The notes beneath the pieces are model-generated. The model worked only from the letters and a program-made list of their open reading frames with translations, ran no database searches and was not told where the DNA came from. Positions 1-8,584 of a stretch of DNA of 37,002 bases are shown piece by piece; within the stretch, counting starts at the first letter, position 1, and the number at the start of each line of letters is the position of its first letter. The position numbers and the translations under genes are program-made. This stretch comes from Acidobacteriaceae bacterium (lineage in GTDB: Bacteria; Acidobacteriota; Terriglobia; Terriglobales; Acidobacteriaceae): positions 1 through 37,002 of the forward strand of contig JASHOQ010000089.1 of NCBI GenBank assembly GCA_030041045.1, read 5' to 3'.

Positions 1-199
1 CCTCGACTCCCTGCATAAAGTCTTCCGATGCCCCGGGGCTGGACTCCAGGTATTCCGCCCAGTCCTTCGGGCGAGGCGACAGAATCACATCCTCGCCCTC
101 TTTGCGGATGAAGACTTCGCGCGTCTTAAATTGGAACTCCTTCGGAATCCGCACCGCCTGGCTGCGGTTGTTCATAAAAACCTTTGCTTTGCGTTGCAT
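1..199 (-). CDS. vapB: VapB-type antitoxin (AbrB/MazE fold), 3' end cut by the window edge
   Basis: The first 66 residues are visible; the C-terminus lies beyond base 1. The N-terminal half has the MNNRSQAVRIPKEF pattern of the VapB/VagC branch of the SpoVT-AbrB swapped-hairpin DNA-binding fold, followed by the usual acidic and aromatic stretch (DWAEYLESSP, ASEDFM) that wraps the toxin. The start is ATG at 199 with GGAGGA about 6 nt upstream. VapB binds its own promoter and neutralises a PIN-domain ribonuclease, VapC, whose gene would be expected just downstream, outside this window. A palindromic operator and a good sigma70-like promoter lie immediately upstream. The family assignment is secure from the motif; the presence of a VapC partner is inferred. 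Confidence 0.85.
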   Translation of the reverse strand, partial: MQRKAKVFMNNRSQAVRIPKEFQFKTREVFIRKEGEDVILSPRPKDWAEYLESSPGASEDFMQGVE

Positions 200-219
200 A
201 GCAGTCCTCCCGCGCTGGC

Positions 220-235
220 ATATACAACAGTATAT
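220..235. promoter_or_regulatory. Palindromic operator upstream of vapB
   Basis: ATATAC-AACA-GTATAT is a perfect 6+6 inverted repeat with a 4-bp spacer, centred about 28 bp upstream of the vapB ATG and overlapping the -10 box of its predicted promoter. AbrB-fold antitoxins bind AT-rich palindromes of this kind to autorepress their operon, so this is the probable VapB(C) binding site. Confidence 0.7.
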
Positions 236-257
236 CCCAACTTCCCGAGGACCTCAA
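229..257 (-). promoter_or_regulatory. Predicted sigma70-like promoter of vapB
   Basis: On the minus strand TTGAGG (252-257) and TATACT (229-234) are separated by exactly 17 bp, matching the -35 and -10 consensus at 4/6 and 5/6 positions. Transcription would start near 222, giving a leader of about 23 nt with the ribosome site. The -10 lies inside the palindromic operator, as expected for an autorepressed toxin-antitoxin operon. Confidence 0.6.
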
Positions 258-352
258 ACAGCCTTCTTTCACCAACCGCCATCTCAAAAGCAAAAGGTCA
301 GGCTTTTTCTTCCTCCGGAATTTCCGGCGGCCCCGAGTCTGGAATGGCACCC

Positions 353-1990
353 ATGTTAAGAAGAGACTTTCTTATTGCATCGCCCAGAATTGCCGGCTTT
401 GCTTCGCTCGCACGGCTCGGCCTTCGCTCATGGCCGCTCCCGGCGCAATCGGGCACAACCCCTCCGGGCGCCAAGAACATCCTCGATTACGGCGCCCGGC
501 CTGACGGCAAGTCTTTGAGCACAAAGGCGATCCAACGCGCGATCGACGAGGTCTCAGGCTCCGGCGGAGGGGTGGTGCTGGCGCCGGCGGGCACGTTCCT
601 CATCGCCGGGCTCGAATTGAAAAGCCGCGTAACGCTCTATCTCGATGCGAGCTGCACGCTCGTCGGCAGCGCGGCGCTCGACGACTACGGCGATTCGGAT
701 CGCCGCCACGTGTTGTTCGCGAAGAATGCCGAGGATCTTACCCTTTCCGGGCAGGGCACGATCGACGGACAAGGGCCGGCGTTCTGGGAACGCTCCGACC
801 GTCCCCCCGCAACGCCTGACAATGCATGGAAGGACGTGGCCACGCATTCGACCCAGGTGAGAAAGGGTGGACGGCCGTCGCCCATGATCCACTTCGAGCA
901 GTGCCGCAGCGTGCACATCGGCGGCATCACGCTCAGCAACTCTTCAGGCAGGACGCTGCAGTCGCTCGCCTGCGATACCGTAGCGATCGACGGCATTCGC
1001 ATTCGCAATGCGCCATTCGGGATCAACACAGACGGAATTGACATCGTCGCCTCGCGCCAGGTGACGGTGTCGAATTGCGATATCGCCACCGGCGACGACG
1101 CCATCTGTCTCAAGAGCCCCAGCCCTTACGGCGACACGATTCCGACCGAGAACATCACCGTCTCCAATTGCCGCCTCACCACCTCCTGCAACGGCTTCAA
1201 AATCGGCACGGAGACGCACGGCATTTTCCGCAACATCCGCTTCACCGACTCGGTGGTCTCGAGCGACCCCTCAGCGCCGCTGAATCAGCGGGTCATCGGC
1301 GGCGTCAGCCTCGAAGTGGCCGATGGCGGAAGCATCGATGGCGTGGTGGTTTCCAACATTCGCATGCAATATGTCCGCGCGCCTATTTTTGTGCGGCTGG
1401 AGCAGAGAACGCCGGGCGAGAATTCGTTTCTGCGCAATGTGCAGATGGAAGGCATCGAAGCGGAAGGCGCCATCGTCACCAGTTCGATCACGGGCGTTGC
1501 CGGCCTGCGGCCCTCCGGCATCACGATCTCAGACAGCCACTTTCACACGGCCGAGCAAGGCCGCGCAGACTGGGCGGGTCGTGAGATCCCCGAGCAGGCC
1601 GACAAGTATCCGGAAGCGTGGATGATGGGCCGGCTGCCCGCTTACGGTTTTTATCTTCGCCACGCGGATCAGATTGAATTGCGCCACGTGACCTGCATTG
1701 CCGACGAACGGGATGAGCGGCCGGCCATTGTGTGCGAGGATGTTCAGGACGCCACGTTTTCCGGCTTGGCCCTGAGCGCGCCCGCGGGCGGCGCTCCAGT
1801 GTTCGATTTGAGAGACGCGCAGCGGGTTCTCATCTCGGATACGCAGGCGCCCGCCGGAAGCCGCGTGCTGGCGCTGGTGAGCGGCGCAGACTCATCCGGA
1901 ATCAAGCTGACTGCGGACGCTCTGGGATCAGGCCAGCAGGCCGTGAGCTTCACCGGCGGCGCTTCGCCTGACGCCGCGACGGTGAATTAG
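353..1990 (+). CDS. Secreted glycoside hydrolase family 28 (polygalacturonase-like)
   Basis: A 545-residue right-handed beta-helix enzyme expected to hydrolyse polygalacturonan, rhamnogalacturonan or related pectic glycans outside the cytoplasm. The GH28 catalytic signatures are visible: NTDG near residue 225, GDD near 247 and a His-Gly pair (THG) near 289, set in NITVSNC-type beta-helix rungs. The N-terminus MLRRDFLIAS followed by a weakly hydrophobic stretch looks like a Tat signal. The start is uncertain: ATG 353 places the twin arginine at residues 3-4 and has TGGA about 9 nt upstream; ATG 344 adds three residues. The frame is open back to 131, but that extension has no signal-peptide character. 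It is divergent from vapB and convergent with the RDD gene. The exact substrate cannot be read from the sequence. Confidence 0.88.
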   Translation: MLRRDFLIASPRIAGFASLARLGLRSWPLPAQSGTTPPGAKNILDYGARPDGKSLSTKAIQRAIDEVSGSGGGVVLAPAGTFLIAGLELKSRVTLYLDASCTLVGSAALDDYGDSDRRHVLFAKNAEDLTLSGQGTIDGQGPAFWERSDRPPATPDNAWKDVATHSTQVRKGGRPSPMIHFEQCRSVHIGGITLSNSSGRTLQSLACDTVAIDGIRIRNAPFGINTDGIDIVASRQVTVSNCDIATGDDAICLKSPSPYGDTIPTENITVSNCRLTTSCNGFKIGTETHGIFRNIRFTDSVVSSDPSAPLNQRVIGGVSLEVADGGSIDGVVVSNIRMQYVRAPIFVRLEQRTPGENSFLRNVQMEGIEAEGAIVTSSITGVAGLRPSGITISDSHFHTAEQGRADWAGREIPEQADKYPEAWMMGRLPAYGFYLRHADQIELRHVTCIADERDERPAIVCEDVQDATFSGLALSAPAGGAPVFDLRDAQRVLISDTQAPAGSRVLALVSGADSSGIKLTADALGSGQQAVSFTGGASPDAATVN

Positions 1991-2023
1991 CGAAGGCCCT
2001 TCAGGAGTAAGCAATCTGCGGTT

Positions 2024-3379
2024 TCAGCACCGGCGCAGGTAAGTGTGCGAGAGCCGGTCGTGCCAGGCAAGGTGATCCTCGTCGAAGATGGCCCAGGCCA
2101 GCCCCAGCCCCATCGGCAGCGCCGAAAGCAGAAGCGCGACCATGCGCGCGTTGCGCTGCGCCCGCGTGGGGGCAGTTCCTTCAAAGGTGCAGAGCCGCAG
2201 CCGCGCATACCACATGCCGGGCGTGGTACGTGCAAACGCAGAAAAGAGCGCCATGTAAAGCGCACCGCCCAGGAGCAAAGCGACGCTGGTTCCGATTTCC
2301 ATCGCGTGCATGCCGGGAACCTCGGCCATCCTGCTGGCGACCAGGATGGCAAGCAACAGGAATGCTCCGGCCACGAGCGAAGCGTCCACAACGATCGCCA
2401 ACAAGCGGCGGCTTACCGAGGCAAGTTTGAGCGTTGCGGCGCCTTTGCACTCCGGCGATGCCTCGCGCGGAGTTACTTCGGCCTCCGGATGGGCATCGAG
2501 CTTGATGCCCGACCACTCGGCCCCAGTCCAGGCCGGCGCGGAAGGCTCGTGACCCGGCTGCTTTGCTTCCGGTTCGATGGAAATGGCGCCCGGATCAACT
2601 TCGAAGATGCTCAACTGCGCTGCGCCTCCGGCGGTTGCCAGCGGCCCCTCCACCCGGCGCGGGCGCACCTTGCGCGTAGCCACAAGCTGGCGCGGGAATT
2701 CAATGAGATTGCCGTAGATCGGCTGGGCGGGCTCAACCAGCTCGGATTCTTCCTCCGGCGACCCCTGCTCCGGCCACTCCGGAACGCTGGAATCAAACAG
2801 GCCCGCCATCTGCGGGGTACGCACGGGAATGGGCGCCGACCGTGGCGCGGGCAACTCCGGCTCCCAGCGGATCGCGTACGTGTACTCTCCGCTGCGTTCC
2901 GCGCCCGGGTTCGCGGCAGCCTCGCTTACCGCCGATTCGCCGGCCGGATTCGCGGCGAAGGCTGCAGTCTCAGCCCTTTCCACGTCCTCAGCGCGCTGAA
3001 CGCGATTTCCCAGGAACGGATCATTGTTCACCTTCGGGTGCCGCGCGGATTCGGCAGAAGCCGCGGCGTCCAGACTATCCAGGACCGACTGCGCGGCGGC
3101 TTGCGCAGCACGGGCAGCCCTTGAAGCAGCCTCGGCAGCCAGCACTGCGGCGCGGGCCTCGCTGGCCAGCATTTCGCTGTAGCTGGGCGCGTTGGCATAG
3201 CGCGCCGCAACGCGCGCCGCCGCCTGCGCGGCGCGGCTGGAGGGATCGTTGCGGTGTTCTCGCACCAGCTCGCATCCGGCCGCAAGCGAAGGCTTATTCT
3301 TCTTGTGCTCGGCGATGCGCCGGTTGACTTCCTGCTTCCACGAGGAGGAGTATTCGACGGAATGGACCGATGTGCTCAA
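2024..3379 (-). CDS. RDD-domain membrane protein with long low-complexity N-terminus
   Basis: 451 residues. The C-terminal third is an RDD domain: the SRRLLAIVVDASLVAG motif opens the first membrane segment, a second hydrophobic segment follows (SVALLLGGALYMALFS), then TPGMWYARLRL and a third segment (MVALLLSALPMGLGLAW). The 300 residues before it are hydrophilic, with an Ala-rich, probably helical part (residues 50-115) and a Pro/Glu-rich part, and no recognised domain. RDD proteins are small integral membrane proteins, some linked to cation/proton exchange; no role can be assigned here. The start is TTG at 3379, with GAAGGGG about 10 nt upstream; no ATG lies nearby in frame. It is transcribed divergently from lptD. 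Confidence 0.75.
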   Translation of the reverse strand: MSTSVHSVEYSSSWKQEVNRRIAEHKKNKPSLAAGCELVREHRNDPSSRAAQAAARVAARYANAPSYSEMLASEARAAVLAAEAASRAARAAQAAAQSVLDSLDAAASAESARHPKVNNDPFLGNRVQRAEDVERAETAAFAANPAGESAVSEAAANPGAERSGEYTYAIRWEPELPAPRSAPIPVRTPQMAGLFDSSVPEWPEQGSPEEESELVEPAQPIYGNLIEFPRQLVATRKVRPRRVEGPLATAGGAAQLSIFEVDPGAISIEPEAKQPGHEPSAPAWTGAEWSGIKLDAHPEAEVTPREASPECKGAATLKLASVSRRLLAIVVDASLVAGAFLLLAILVASRMAEVPGMHAMEIGTSVALLLGGALYMALFSAFARTTPGMWYARLRLCTFEGTAPTRAQRNARMVALLLSALPMGLGLAWAIFDEDHLAWHDRLSHTYLRRC

Positions 3380-3667
3380 GGTAAATCTGCCCCTTCAATG
3401 CGGCAGCGTCCCGCCGGTGCGGAGTGCTGCCGCCGTTTGCGCTCTCGAAGGCCGCGAGCCGAAGCCGGCTCTGACGGCGAGAGCGTTGCCCATGAATTGT
3501 GAGGCGGAAAGTCGCGGAAGTAGACAGGCGCGGCTGAGGTTGCCATCCGATGGACGGCGAGCGGGTCGAGCCGGCGTTTGTTTGCTGCCAGAGCCACGCG
3601 GTGCGCGTCCCACCTAAGAGTGACTGGGCTTTGCTATGCTGAGCCTTGCGTCAATCTTGGTTTCAGG
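3380..3667. other. Divergent intergenic region, RDD gene / lptD
   Basis: 288 bp between two divergent genes, so it must hold both promoters. The only plausible element I see is TATGCT at about 3633-3638, some 30 bp before the lptD ATG, with no convincing -35 box. There is no clear terminator, repeat or small gene. Confidence 0.4.
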
Positions 3668-6211
3668 ATGCGTCCTCGTACTTTAGTAATTATCACGCTG
3701 CTGGCTGTCTGTCACCTGCGTGGCCGGGGACAGGAGTTAACCAACGGGTTACCTCCAAGCCAGCAAGATCTGCCGGGAATCGTGAGCGCACAGGAGACCG
3801 GGACGCAGTCATCTCTGCCAGACGATCCGGGACAGGAGCTGGTGCCGCTGGCGCACCCCGAGCCGCAGCCAGCCACGGGCACGCCCATAGAGTGGAAGGC
3901 CGGGCAGCAAACCCGCGCGGGCGATGTGTGGACGCTCTCCGGCAGCGTCGAGGTCCATTATCGAGGCTACACTCTGCGCGCGGACAAGGTGGTCTATCAC
4001 CAGTCCACATCCGAGCTCGAGGCCGACGGCCATCTTCAGGTTTCCGGCGGCCCTGAAGATGTGCTCATCAACGCCGCGCACGGTGATATGCGGCTGAACA
4101 TGCACACGGCGCGCTACTACAACGTGAGCGGCTCAGAGGGCGTGCGCCGCGCCGGCCGCACATTGGTCTACTCCACCACCAACCCGATGCTGTTTTCCGG
4201 CCGCGTGCTGCTTCAGACCGGCGAGGGCAGCTACCGCATCATTGACGGATCCATCACCAACTGCCGGCTTCCTCACCCCGATTGGCGCATCATCGCCCGC
4301 TCCATCAAGCTCGAAAACGGCATGGCCTCCACGACCAATGCCGGGTTCGAGTTTCTTGGCATCCCCATCTTTTATCTTCCTTACCTGCATCATCCGGAAA
4401 GCGAAACCGGCCGCGTGAGCGGATTGCTGACCCCAGTGATCAGCAACTCGTCCATTCGCGGCTATACCTTCGGCGAACAGGTGTATTGGGCCATCGATCG
4501 CAGCATGGATATGGTGCTGGGCACCGAATTCTACAGCAAGCGGGGATGGGCGCCGAACGGAGATTTTCGTTATCGCGGGCCGGGTCAGGATCATTTGCTC
4601 GCCAACTGGAATGCACTGCTCGATCGCGGCATTGAGCAGACCGTCCCGGGCACGACCCCCGGCACCACGACCGAGGAGCTCGTGAACCAGGGCGGCGTGG
4701 ACGTGGCTGCGCGAGGGCGGAAGGATCTTTCGCAGGAGACGCGCATCTCCGGCGCGGTGGAGTATCTCTCGAGCTATGTCTACCGGCTCGTCTTCGACGA
4801 CAACTATTCCCAGGCCACAAGCTCTGAAGTTTCCAGCGATCTCGGACTCATTCATGCGCACAATGGGCTGATTCCCTCGGTTTCGCTCGACCGCTTTCAG
4901 ACCTTTGCCAGCACCGAGAATGGCGACGAGGCCAAGATCCTGCACCTGCCCACGGTGCGCTACGATGTGCTCGACCGCCCGCTGGGCGCATCGCCTGTCG
5001 AGTGGGGGTTTGGTTCCTCGCTGAGCTACCTCAATCGCTCCGAGCCGGACTTTCACGTACGCAACGTGGGGCGCATGGACTTCTATCCCCACCTTTCGCT
5101 GCCGTTATCGGCGGGCGGCTGGAGCTTCGTTCCCGAAGCGGGATTGCGCGACACCTTCTATACCATCAGCCAGTATCCCGATCTCACCGGCGCCAACGGC
5201 GGCATTCCCACCATCAGCCACGATCCCCTCAACCGCTACGATCTCGAGGCCTCGGTGGACATTCGCCCTCCGGCGCTGGAGCGCGATTTCAGGCTGCCCT
5301 TCTGGAATCGCGAGCTGCGCCATGTGATCGAGCCGGAGCTGAGCTACCGCTACGTGGGCGGAATCGGACCGAGCGCCCGCAACGTACTGCTGTTCGACAC
5401 CACGGACATCGTGACCGACACCAACGAAGCCGGCTTCTCGCTCACACAGCGTTTTTATCTGCGGCCGCTTGCAGCCAAACCGTGCCCGGCGGACGACGCC
5501 GGCGGAGGGACCGGCACAGACGGCACGCAAACGGGCGTTTGCCCGGACGCGCCGCGCGAGTGGGCAAGCTGGCAGATTGCGCAGGAATTTTTCGTCGATC
5601 CCAACTTCGGCGGAGCGGTGATCGCAGGGCGGCGCAATGTTTTCGAATCCACGCTGGATCTGACCGCGGCCACGTTTCTTACTTCGCCGCGCAATCTTTC
5701 ACCGATCATTTCGCGCCTGCGCTTTGACGCCATCGACAACCTGCGCATCCAGTGGGACCTGGACTACGATCCCAAGCGCGGCCAGATGGACGCCGACAAT
5801 CTCTTCGCCGGCTACAGCTTTGGCCGCACAACCATCGGTGTGGGTCACGCCATGCTCAACGCCGTCGAGGAAAACCCGGGCACGTCTTCGCCCACGCTCA
5901 AGAGCCAGGTGGTGCAGCCGTGGGTCGAATTCGGAAAGCCCAATCAGGCAGGCTTCAACCTGGCTGCCAACGGGAGTTACGACTTTGTTGCCGGCGAGCT
6001 GCAGTACGGCGGAGTCCAGGCAGTTTACAACTGGGACTGCTGCGGACTTTCCGTGGGCTACCGGCGCTACGAGCTGGGAACCGTGCAGGGCGTAGGCCGT
6101 GATGAGCGTCAGTGGCTCTACAGCTTCACCCTGGCCAATTTCGGCGCCGTTGGCGATATTCGCCGGACCATCTCGGTCTTCCACGATCCCACGCTGCCGC
6201 CTGTCTACTAG
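3668..6211 (+). CDS. lptD: LPS-assembly protein LptD (OstA/Imp)
   Basis: 847-residue outer-membrane protein that receives lipopolysaccharide from the periplasmic Lpt bridge and inserts it into the outer leaflet. A signal peptide (MRPRTLVIITLLAVCHLRG) leads to an OstA/LptA-like beta-jellyroll (about residues 75-210; WKAGQQTRAGDVWTLSGSV is typical) and then a long LptD beta-barrel ending in short strands with aromatic residues (residues 250-847). Cysteines match the E. coli logic in part: C199 in the OstA domain (SITNCRLPHPDW, like E. coli C173) and a vicinal pair C791-C792 in the barrel (like C724-C725). An extra pair, C606 and C625, flanks a Gly/Thr-rich, probably extracellular loop. The start is ATG 3668; the upstream in-frame extension to 3578 would bury the signal. 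A DsbA-like gene and a SurA-like gene follow on the same strand. Confidence 0.93.
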   Translation: MRPRTLVIITLLAVCHLRGRGQELTNGLPPSQQDLPGIVSAQETGTQSSLPDDPGQELVPLAHPEPQPATGTPIEWKAGQQTRAGDVWTLSGSVEVHYRGYTLRADKVVYHQSTSELEADGHLQVSGGPEDVLINAAHGDMRLNMHTARYYNVSGSEGVRRAGRTLVYSTTNPMLFSGRVLLQTGEGSYRIIDGSITNCRLPHPDWRIIARSIKLENGMASTTNAGFEFLGIPIFYLPYLHHPESETGRVSGLLTPVISNSSIRGYTFGEQVYWAIDRSMDMVLGTEFYSKRGWAPNGDFRYRGPGQDHLLANWNALLDRGIEQTVPGTTPGTTTEELVNQGGVDVAARGRKDLSQETRISGAVEYLSSYVYRLVFDDNYSQATSSEVSSDLGLIHAHNGLIPSVSLDRFQTFASTENGDEAKILHLPTVRYDVLDRPLGASPVEWGFGSSLSYLNRSEPDFHVRNVGRMDFYPHLSLPLSAGGWSFVPEAGLRDTFYTISQYPDLTGANGGIPTISHDPLNRYDLEASVDIRPPALERDFRLPFWNRELRHVIEPELSYRYVGGIGPSARNVLLFDTTDIVTDTNEAGFSLTQRFYLRPLAAKPCPADDAGGGTGTDGTQTGVCPDAPREWASWQIAQEFFVDPNFGGAVIAGRRNVFESTLDLTAATFLTSPRNLSPIISRLRFDAIDNLRIQWDLDYDPKRGQMDADNLFAGYSFGRTTIGVGHAMLNAVEENPGTSSPTLKSQVVQPWVEFGKPNQAGFNLAANGSYDFVAGELQYGGVQAVYNWDCCGLSVGYRRYELGTVQGVGRDERQWLYSFTLANFGAVGDIRRTISVFHDPTLPPVY

Positions 6212-6339
6212 CACTTGAGTACCCAGGCCGTGACCCGCCGGGCGATTGCCTTTGCCCCCGCCACGCGTCCATCGAACAGCGCCGTAGGCAAAGGGGAGGA
6301 CGGGCCCTGGAGTATCCTTTTCTCAAGGGGAAACTTGTC

Positions 6340-7338
6340 TTGTTGCGAATCCGTTTATTGGCTGGACTCCTGTTTTTCGGCCTTACTGCGGGCTGCAAAG
6401 CCCAGACCAACCCTCCGGGATCCAGTTCACCCATCGACCCTTCTCTTGGGCGGCGCATTGAAATCCAGGTCCGCTCGGAGTTCGAATTGCCCTCCGACGT
6501 AATCGTGCGCTTAGGCGCCCGCAAGCCCAGCCAGTTTGCCGGCTATCAGACGCTCCCCGTCATCCTTTCCCATGGCGCAAAAACCCAGGAGATCGACTTC
6601 CTCATCTCCGACGACAACTCCAAGCTTGTGCACATGGACAGCATGGACCTGACAAAGGATCCCGCAGACGCGATCGACATCGCCGGCCGTCCCATCCGCG
6701 GCAACCCCGCCGCCAAGGTTACGGTAGTCAACTTCGACGACCTTGAATGCCCATACTGCGCCCGCCTGCACAGGGAACTGTTCCCGGCCACCATGGCGCG
6801 CTACGGAGACAAAGTGCGGTTCGTCTACAAGGACGACCCGCTCACCGATCTGCATCCCTGGGCCCTGCGCGCGGCGGTAGACGCCAATTGCCTGGCGGCC
6901 CAGAGCGGCGGGGTGTACTGGAATTATGTGGACTACCTTCACACCCACGTGGACGAGATCAGCGGCGACGGCCACGATCTGCAGAAGAGCTTTGCTTCGC
7001 TCGATCGCGTCGCCCACCAGGAAGGCACGCTGGGCAAACTGAATGAAGACCAGCTCAACGCCTGCATCGCCAAGCAGGACGAAACCCAGGTGCGCGCCGA
7101 ATCGAAGGAAGCCGATGCGCTGGGGATCGATGGAACGCCCGCCGTTTTTGTCGATGGCGAAAAAGTGAATGGCGGAGCGGTGCCCGAAGATGAGCTATGG
7201 GCGGCAATCGATCGCGCGCTGATTGCCGAAGGCGAGCAGCCGCCCGCCCCGCCGGCCCCGCCAGCGCCCACACCCGCTGCGCAGGCGCCTGCACCGGCTG
7301 CGCCGACTCCGCCGGCCCCCGCGGCAGGCAGCAAATGA
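6340..7338 (+). CDS. DsbA-family thioredoxin-fold lipoprotein
   Basis: 332 residues. Predicted lipoprotein: MLRIRLLAGLLFFGLTAGC with the lipobox Cys at 19. A short N-terminal domain (residues 35-115) precedes a DsbA/DsbG-type thioredoxin domain with redox motif CPYC at 137-140 (VNFDDLECPYC) and a cis-Pro loop Gly-Thr-Pro near 265-267 followed by AVFVDGEKVNGG. The C-terminus (about 300-332) is a Pro/Ala-rich tail. Such proteins oxidise or isomerise disulfides in exported proteins. The start is TTG at 6340 with AAGGGG 9 nt upstream; TTG 6343 is an alternative, and no ATG in frame would keep the lipoprotein signal. It lies 128 nt after lptD, whose cysteines make it a plausible substrate (inference), and 85 nt before a SurA-like gene. 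Confidence 0.85.
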   Translation: MLRIRLLAGLLFFGLTAGCKAQTNPPGSSSPIDPSLGRRIEIQVRSEFELPSDVIVRLGARKPSQFAGYQTLPVILSHGAKTQEIDFLISDDNSKLVHMDSMDLTKDPADAIDIAGRPIRGNPAAKVTVVNFDDLECPYCARLHRELFPATMARYGDKVRFVYKDDPLTDLHPWALRAAVDANCLAAQSGGVYWNYVDYLHTHVDEISGDGHDLQKSFASLDRVAHQEGTLGKLNEDQLNACIAKQDETQVRAESKEADALGIDGTPAVFVDGEKVNGGAVPEDELWAAIDRALIAEGEQPPAPPAPPAPTPAAQAPAPAAPTPPAPAAGSK

Positions 7339-7423
7339 AGCGAAGCTGGGGTTTCCGCGCGCGGGCGTGGAGATTTATCCTTGAATGCCGGGACTCTCGA
7401 GCGGTCCCGCAGGAGTAATCACG

Positions 7424-8491
7424 TTGCAAGTCCAATCGATTCGCCCGGCGCCTTGGCATTTTCCGGTCGTCGTCCTTCTGGGCGGTTTGCTTTTCCCCGC
7501 TCTTTCAGCCTGCCATCGCACCACTCCTGCAGATGTAGTCGCCACCGTCAACGGCAAGGAGATTCTTCGCTCGGATCTGGACCGCTATTACCAGGAAAGC
7601 CTGGGCGAAAGCCCGCAGAAGCCTTCGGCGGTGGAGGCAGACATGCGCCGGCTGCAGGTTCTGCACCAGATGATCCAGGACGAAATCATGCAACAGGCCG
7701 CGGTCAAGCTGAACCTGGAGGCTTCCGACGAGGACGTCAACGCCAGGCTGACGGAAATCAAGGCGCCTTATACGCAGGAAGAGTTCGATAACCAGCTCAA
7801 GGCGCGCAACCTCACGCTCGATGACTTCAAGCGCGAGATCCGCCGTCAATTGACGGAAACCAAACTCATCAACAAGGAAATCGAATCGAAGATCAACATC
7901 ACCGATGCCCAGATCCGCGATTACTATAACGCCCACAAGTCAGACTTCGACCTGATTGAGCCCGAGTACCACCTGGCGCAGATTGTCGTCACTTCCTCGC
8001 CTTCCCAGCCGGCGGGAAACCTGCAGAACAACAAGGCCACCAGCGATGCCGACGCCAGGAAAAAGATCGACACCCTGCACAACCAGCTCGAGAACGGCGA
8101 CGACTTCGGCTCACTGGCGATGAATTACTCCGAGGACCCCAACACCGCCTCCAATGGCGGCGATATGGGCTTGTTCCCCGAGTCGCAGTTGCGCGCCGAT
8201 CCCGGAGTCTACGACGCCATCAACAAATTGAAGCCCGATCAGTTCACCGATGTTCTGCCGGTTTTCGATTCGTCCCATAAAGTTGTGGGCTACGCCATCT
8301 ACAAGCTCATTGCGCGCGAGCCGGCGGGGCAGCGCGAGCTGAATGACCCGCGCGTACAACAGGCCATCCACCAGTTGCTGCATGACGGACAGAAGCAGCT
8401 GCTGCAAAACGCTTACTATGAGACCCTGCAGGACGAAGCCAAAGTGCGCAATTATTTTGCCGAACAGATCCTGAGGCAGGGCGCACCCTGA
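7424..8491 (+). CDS. SurA/PpiC-type peptidyl-prolyl isomerase lipoprotein
   Basis: 355 residues. The signal peptide MQVQSIRPAPWHFPVVVLLG with the following hydrophobic stretch ends in the lipobox LSAC (C30). A SurA-N-like helical chaperone domain (about 38-170; ATVNGKEILRSDLDRY is diagnostic) precedes one parvulin-type rotamase domain (about 185-325; EPEYHLAQIVV, DFGSLAMNYSEDPNTASNGGDMG). It is expected to act as a periplasm-facing chaperone for outer-membrane proteins. TTG 7424 is chosen because GCAGGAG lies 8 nt upstream; ATG 7385 would add 13 residues and lacks a ribosome site. A CGGGAC/GTCCCG hairpin (7389-7409) abuts the ribosome site. Its position next to lptD recalls the E. coli lptD-surA pair. 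SurA itself usually has two parvulin domains; only one is present here. Confidence 0.85.
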   Translation: MQVQSIRPAPWHFPVVVLLGGLLFPALSACHRTTPADVVATVNGKEILRSDLDRYYQESLGESPQKPSAVEADMRRLQVLHQMIQDEIMQQAAVKLNLEASDEDVNARLTEIKAPYTQEEFDNQLKARNLTLDDFKREIRRQLTETKLINKEIESKINITDAQIRDYYNAHKSDFDLIEPEYHLAQIVVTSSPSQPAGNLQNNKATSDADARKKIDTLHNQLENGDDFGSLAMNYSEDPNTASNGGDMGLFPESQLRADPGVYDAINKLKPDQFTDVLPVFDSSHKVVGYAIYKLIAREPAGQRELNDPRVQQAIHQLLHDGQKQLLQNAYYETLQDEAKVRNYFAEQILRQGAP

Positions 8492-8521
8492 GCGCGGCTG
8501 ACGGCCGCAGGAATATCTGCT

Positions 8522-8554
8522 GCAAAAGAAAACAGCCTCGCCGCGGGGCGAGGC
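8522..8554 (-). terminator. Intrinsic terminator of the TPR lipoprotein gene
   Basis: On the minus strand a perfect 8-bp stem (GCCTCGCC / GGCGAGGC, 4-nt loop, 8535-8554) is followed by TGTTTTCTTTT. It lies 30 nt past the stop of the minus-strand TPR gene. No T-run follows it on the plus strand, so it serves mainly the minus-strand operon. Confidence 0.8.
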
Positions 8555-8584
8555 CGTTCCGGATGGGCACCGCGAGCGGCGCCG

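Noticed and set aside
315..327. CCGGAATTTCCGG palindrome before the GH28 start
   Set aside because: Too short and GC-driven to call an operator on its own; no second copy in the window.
131..352. N-terminal extension of the GH28 gene
   Set aside because: It overlaps the vapB promoter and operator on the other strand and has no signal peptide; the Tat-like start at 353 (or 344) fits better.
6249..6294. CCTTTGCC/GGCAAAGG inverted repeat between lptD and the DsbA-like gene
   Set aside because: The loop is 30 nt and there is no U-tract; too weak to call a terminator or regulatory site.
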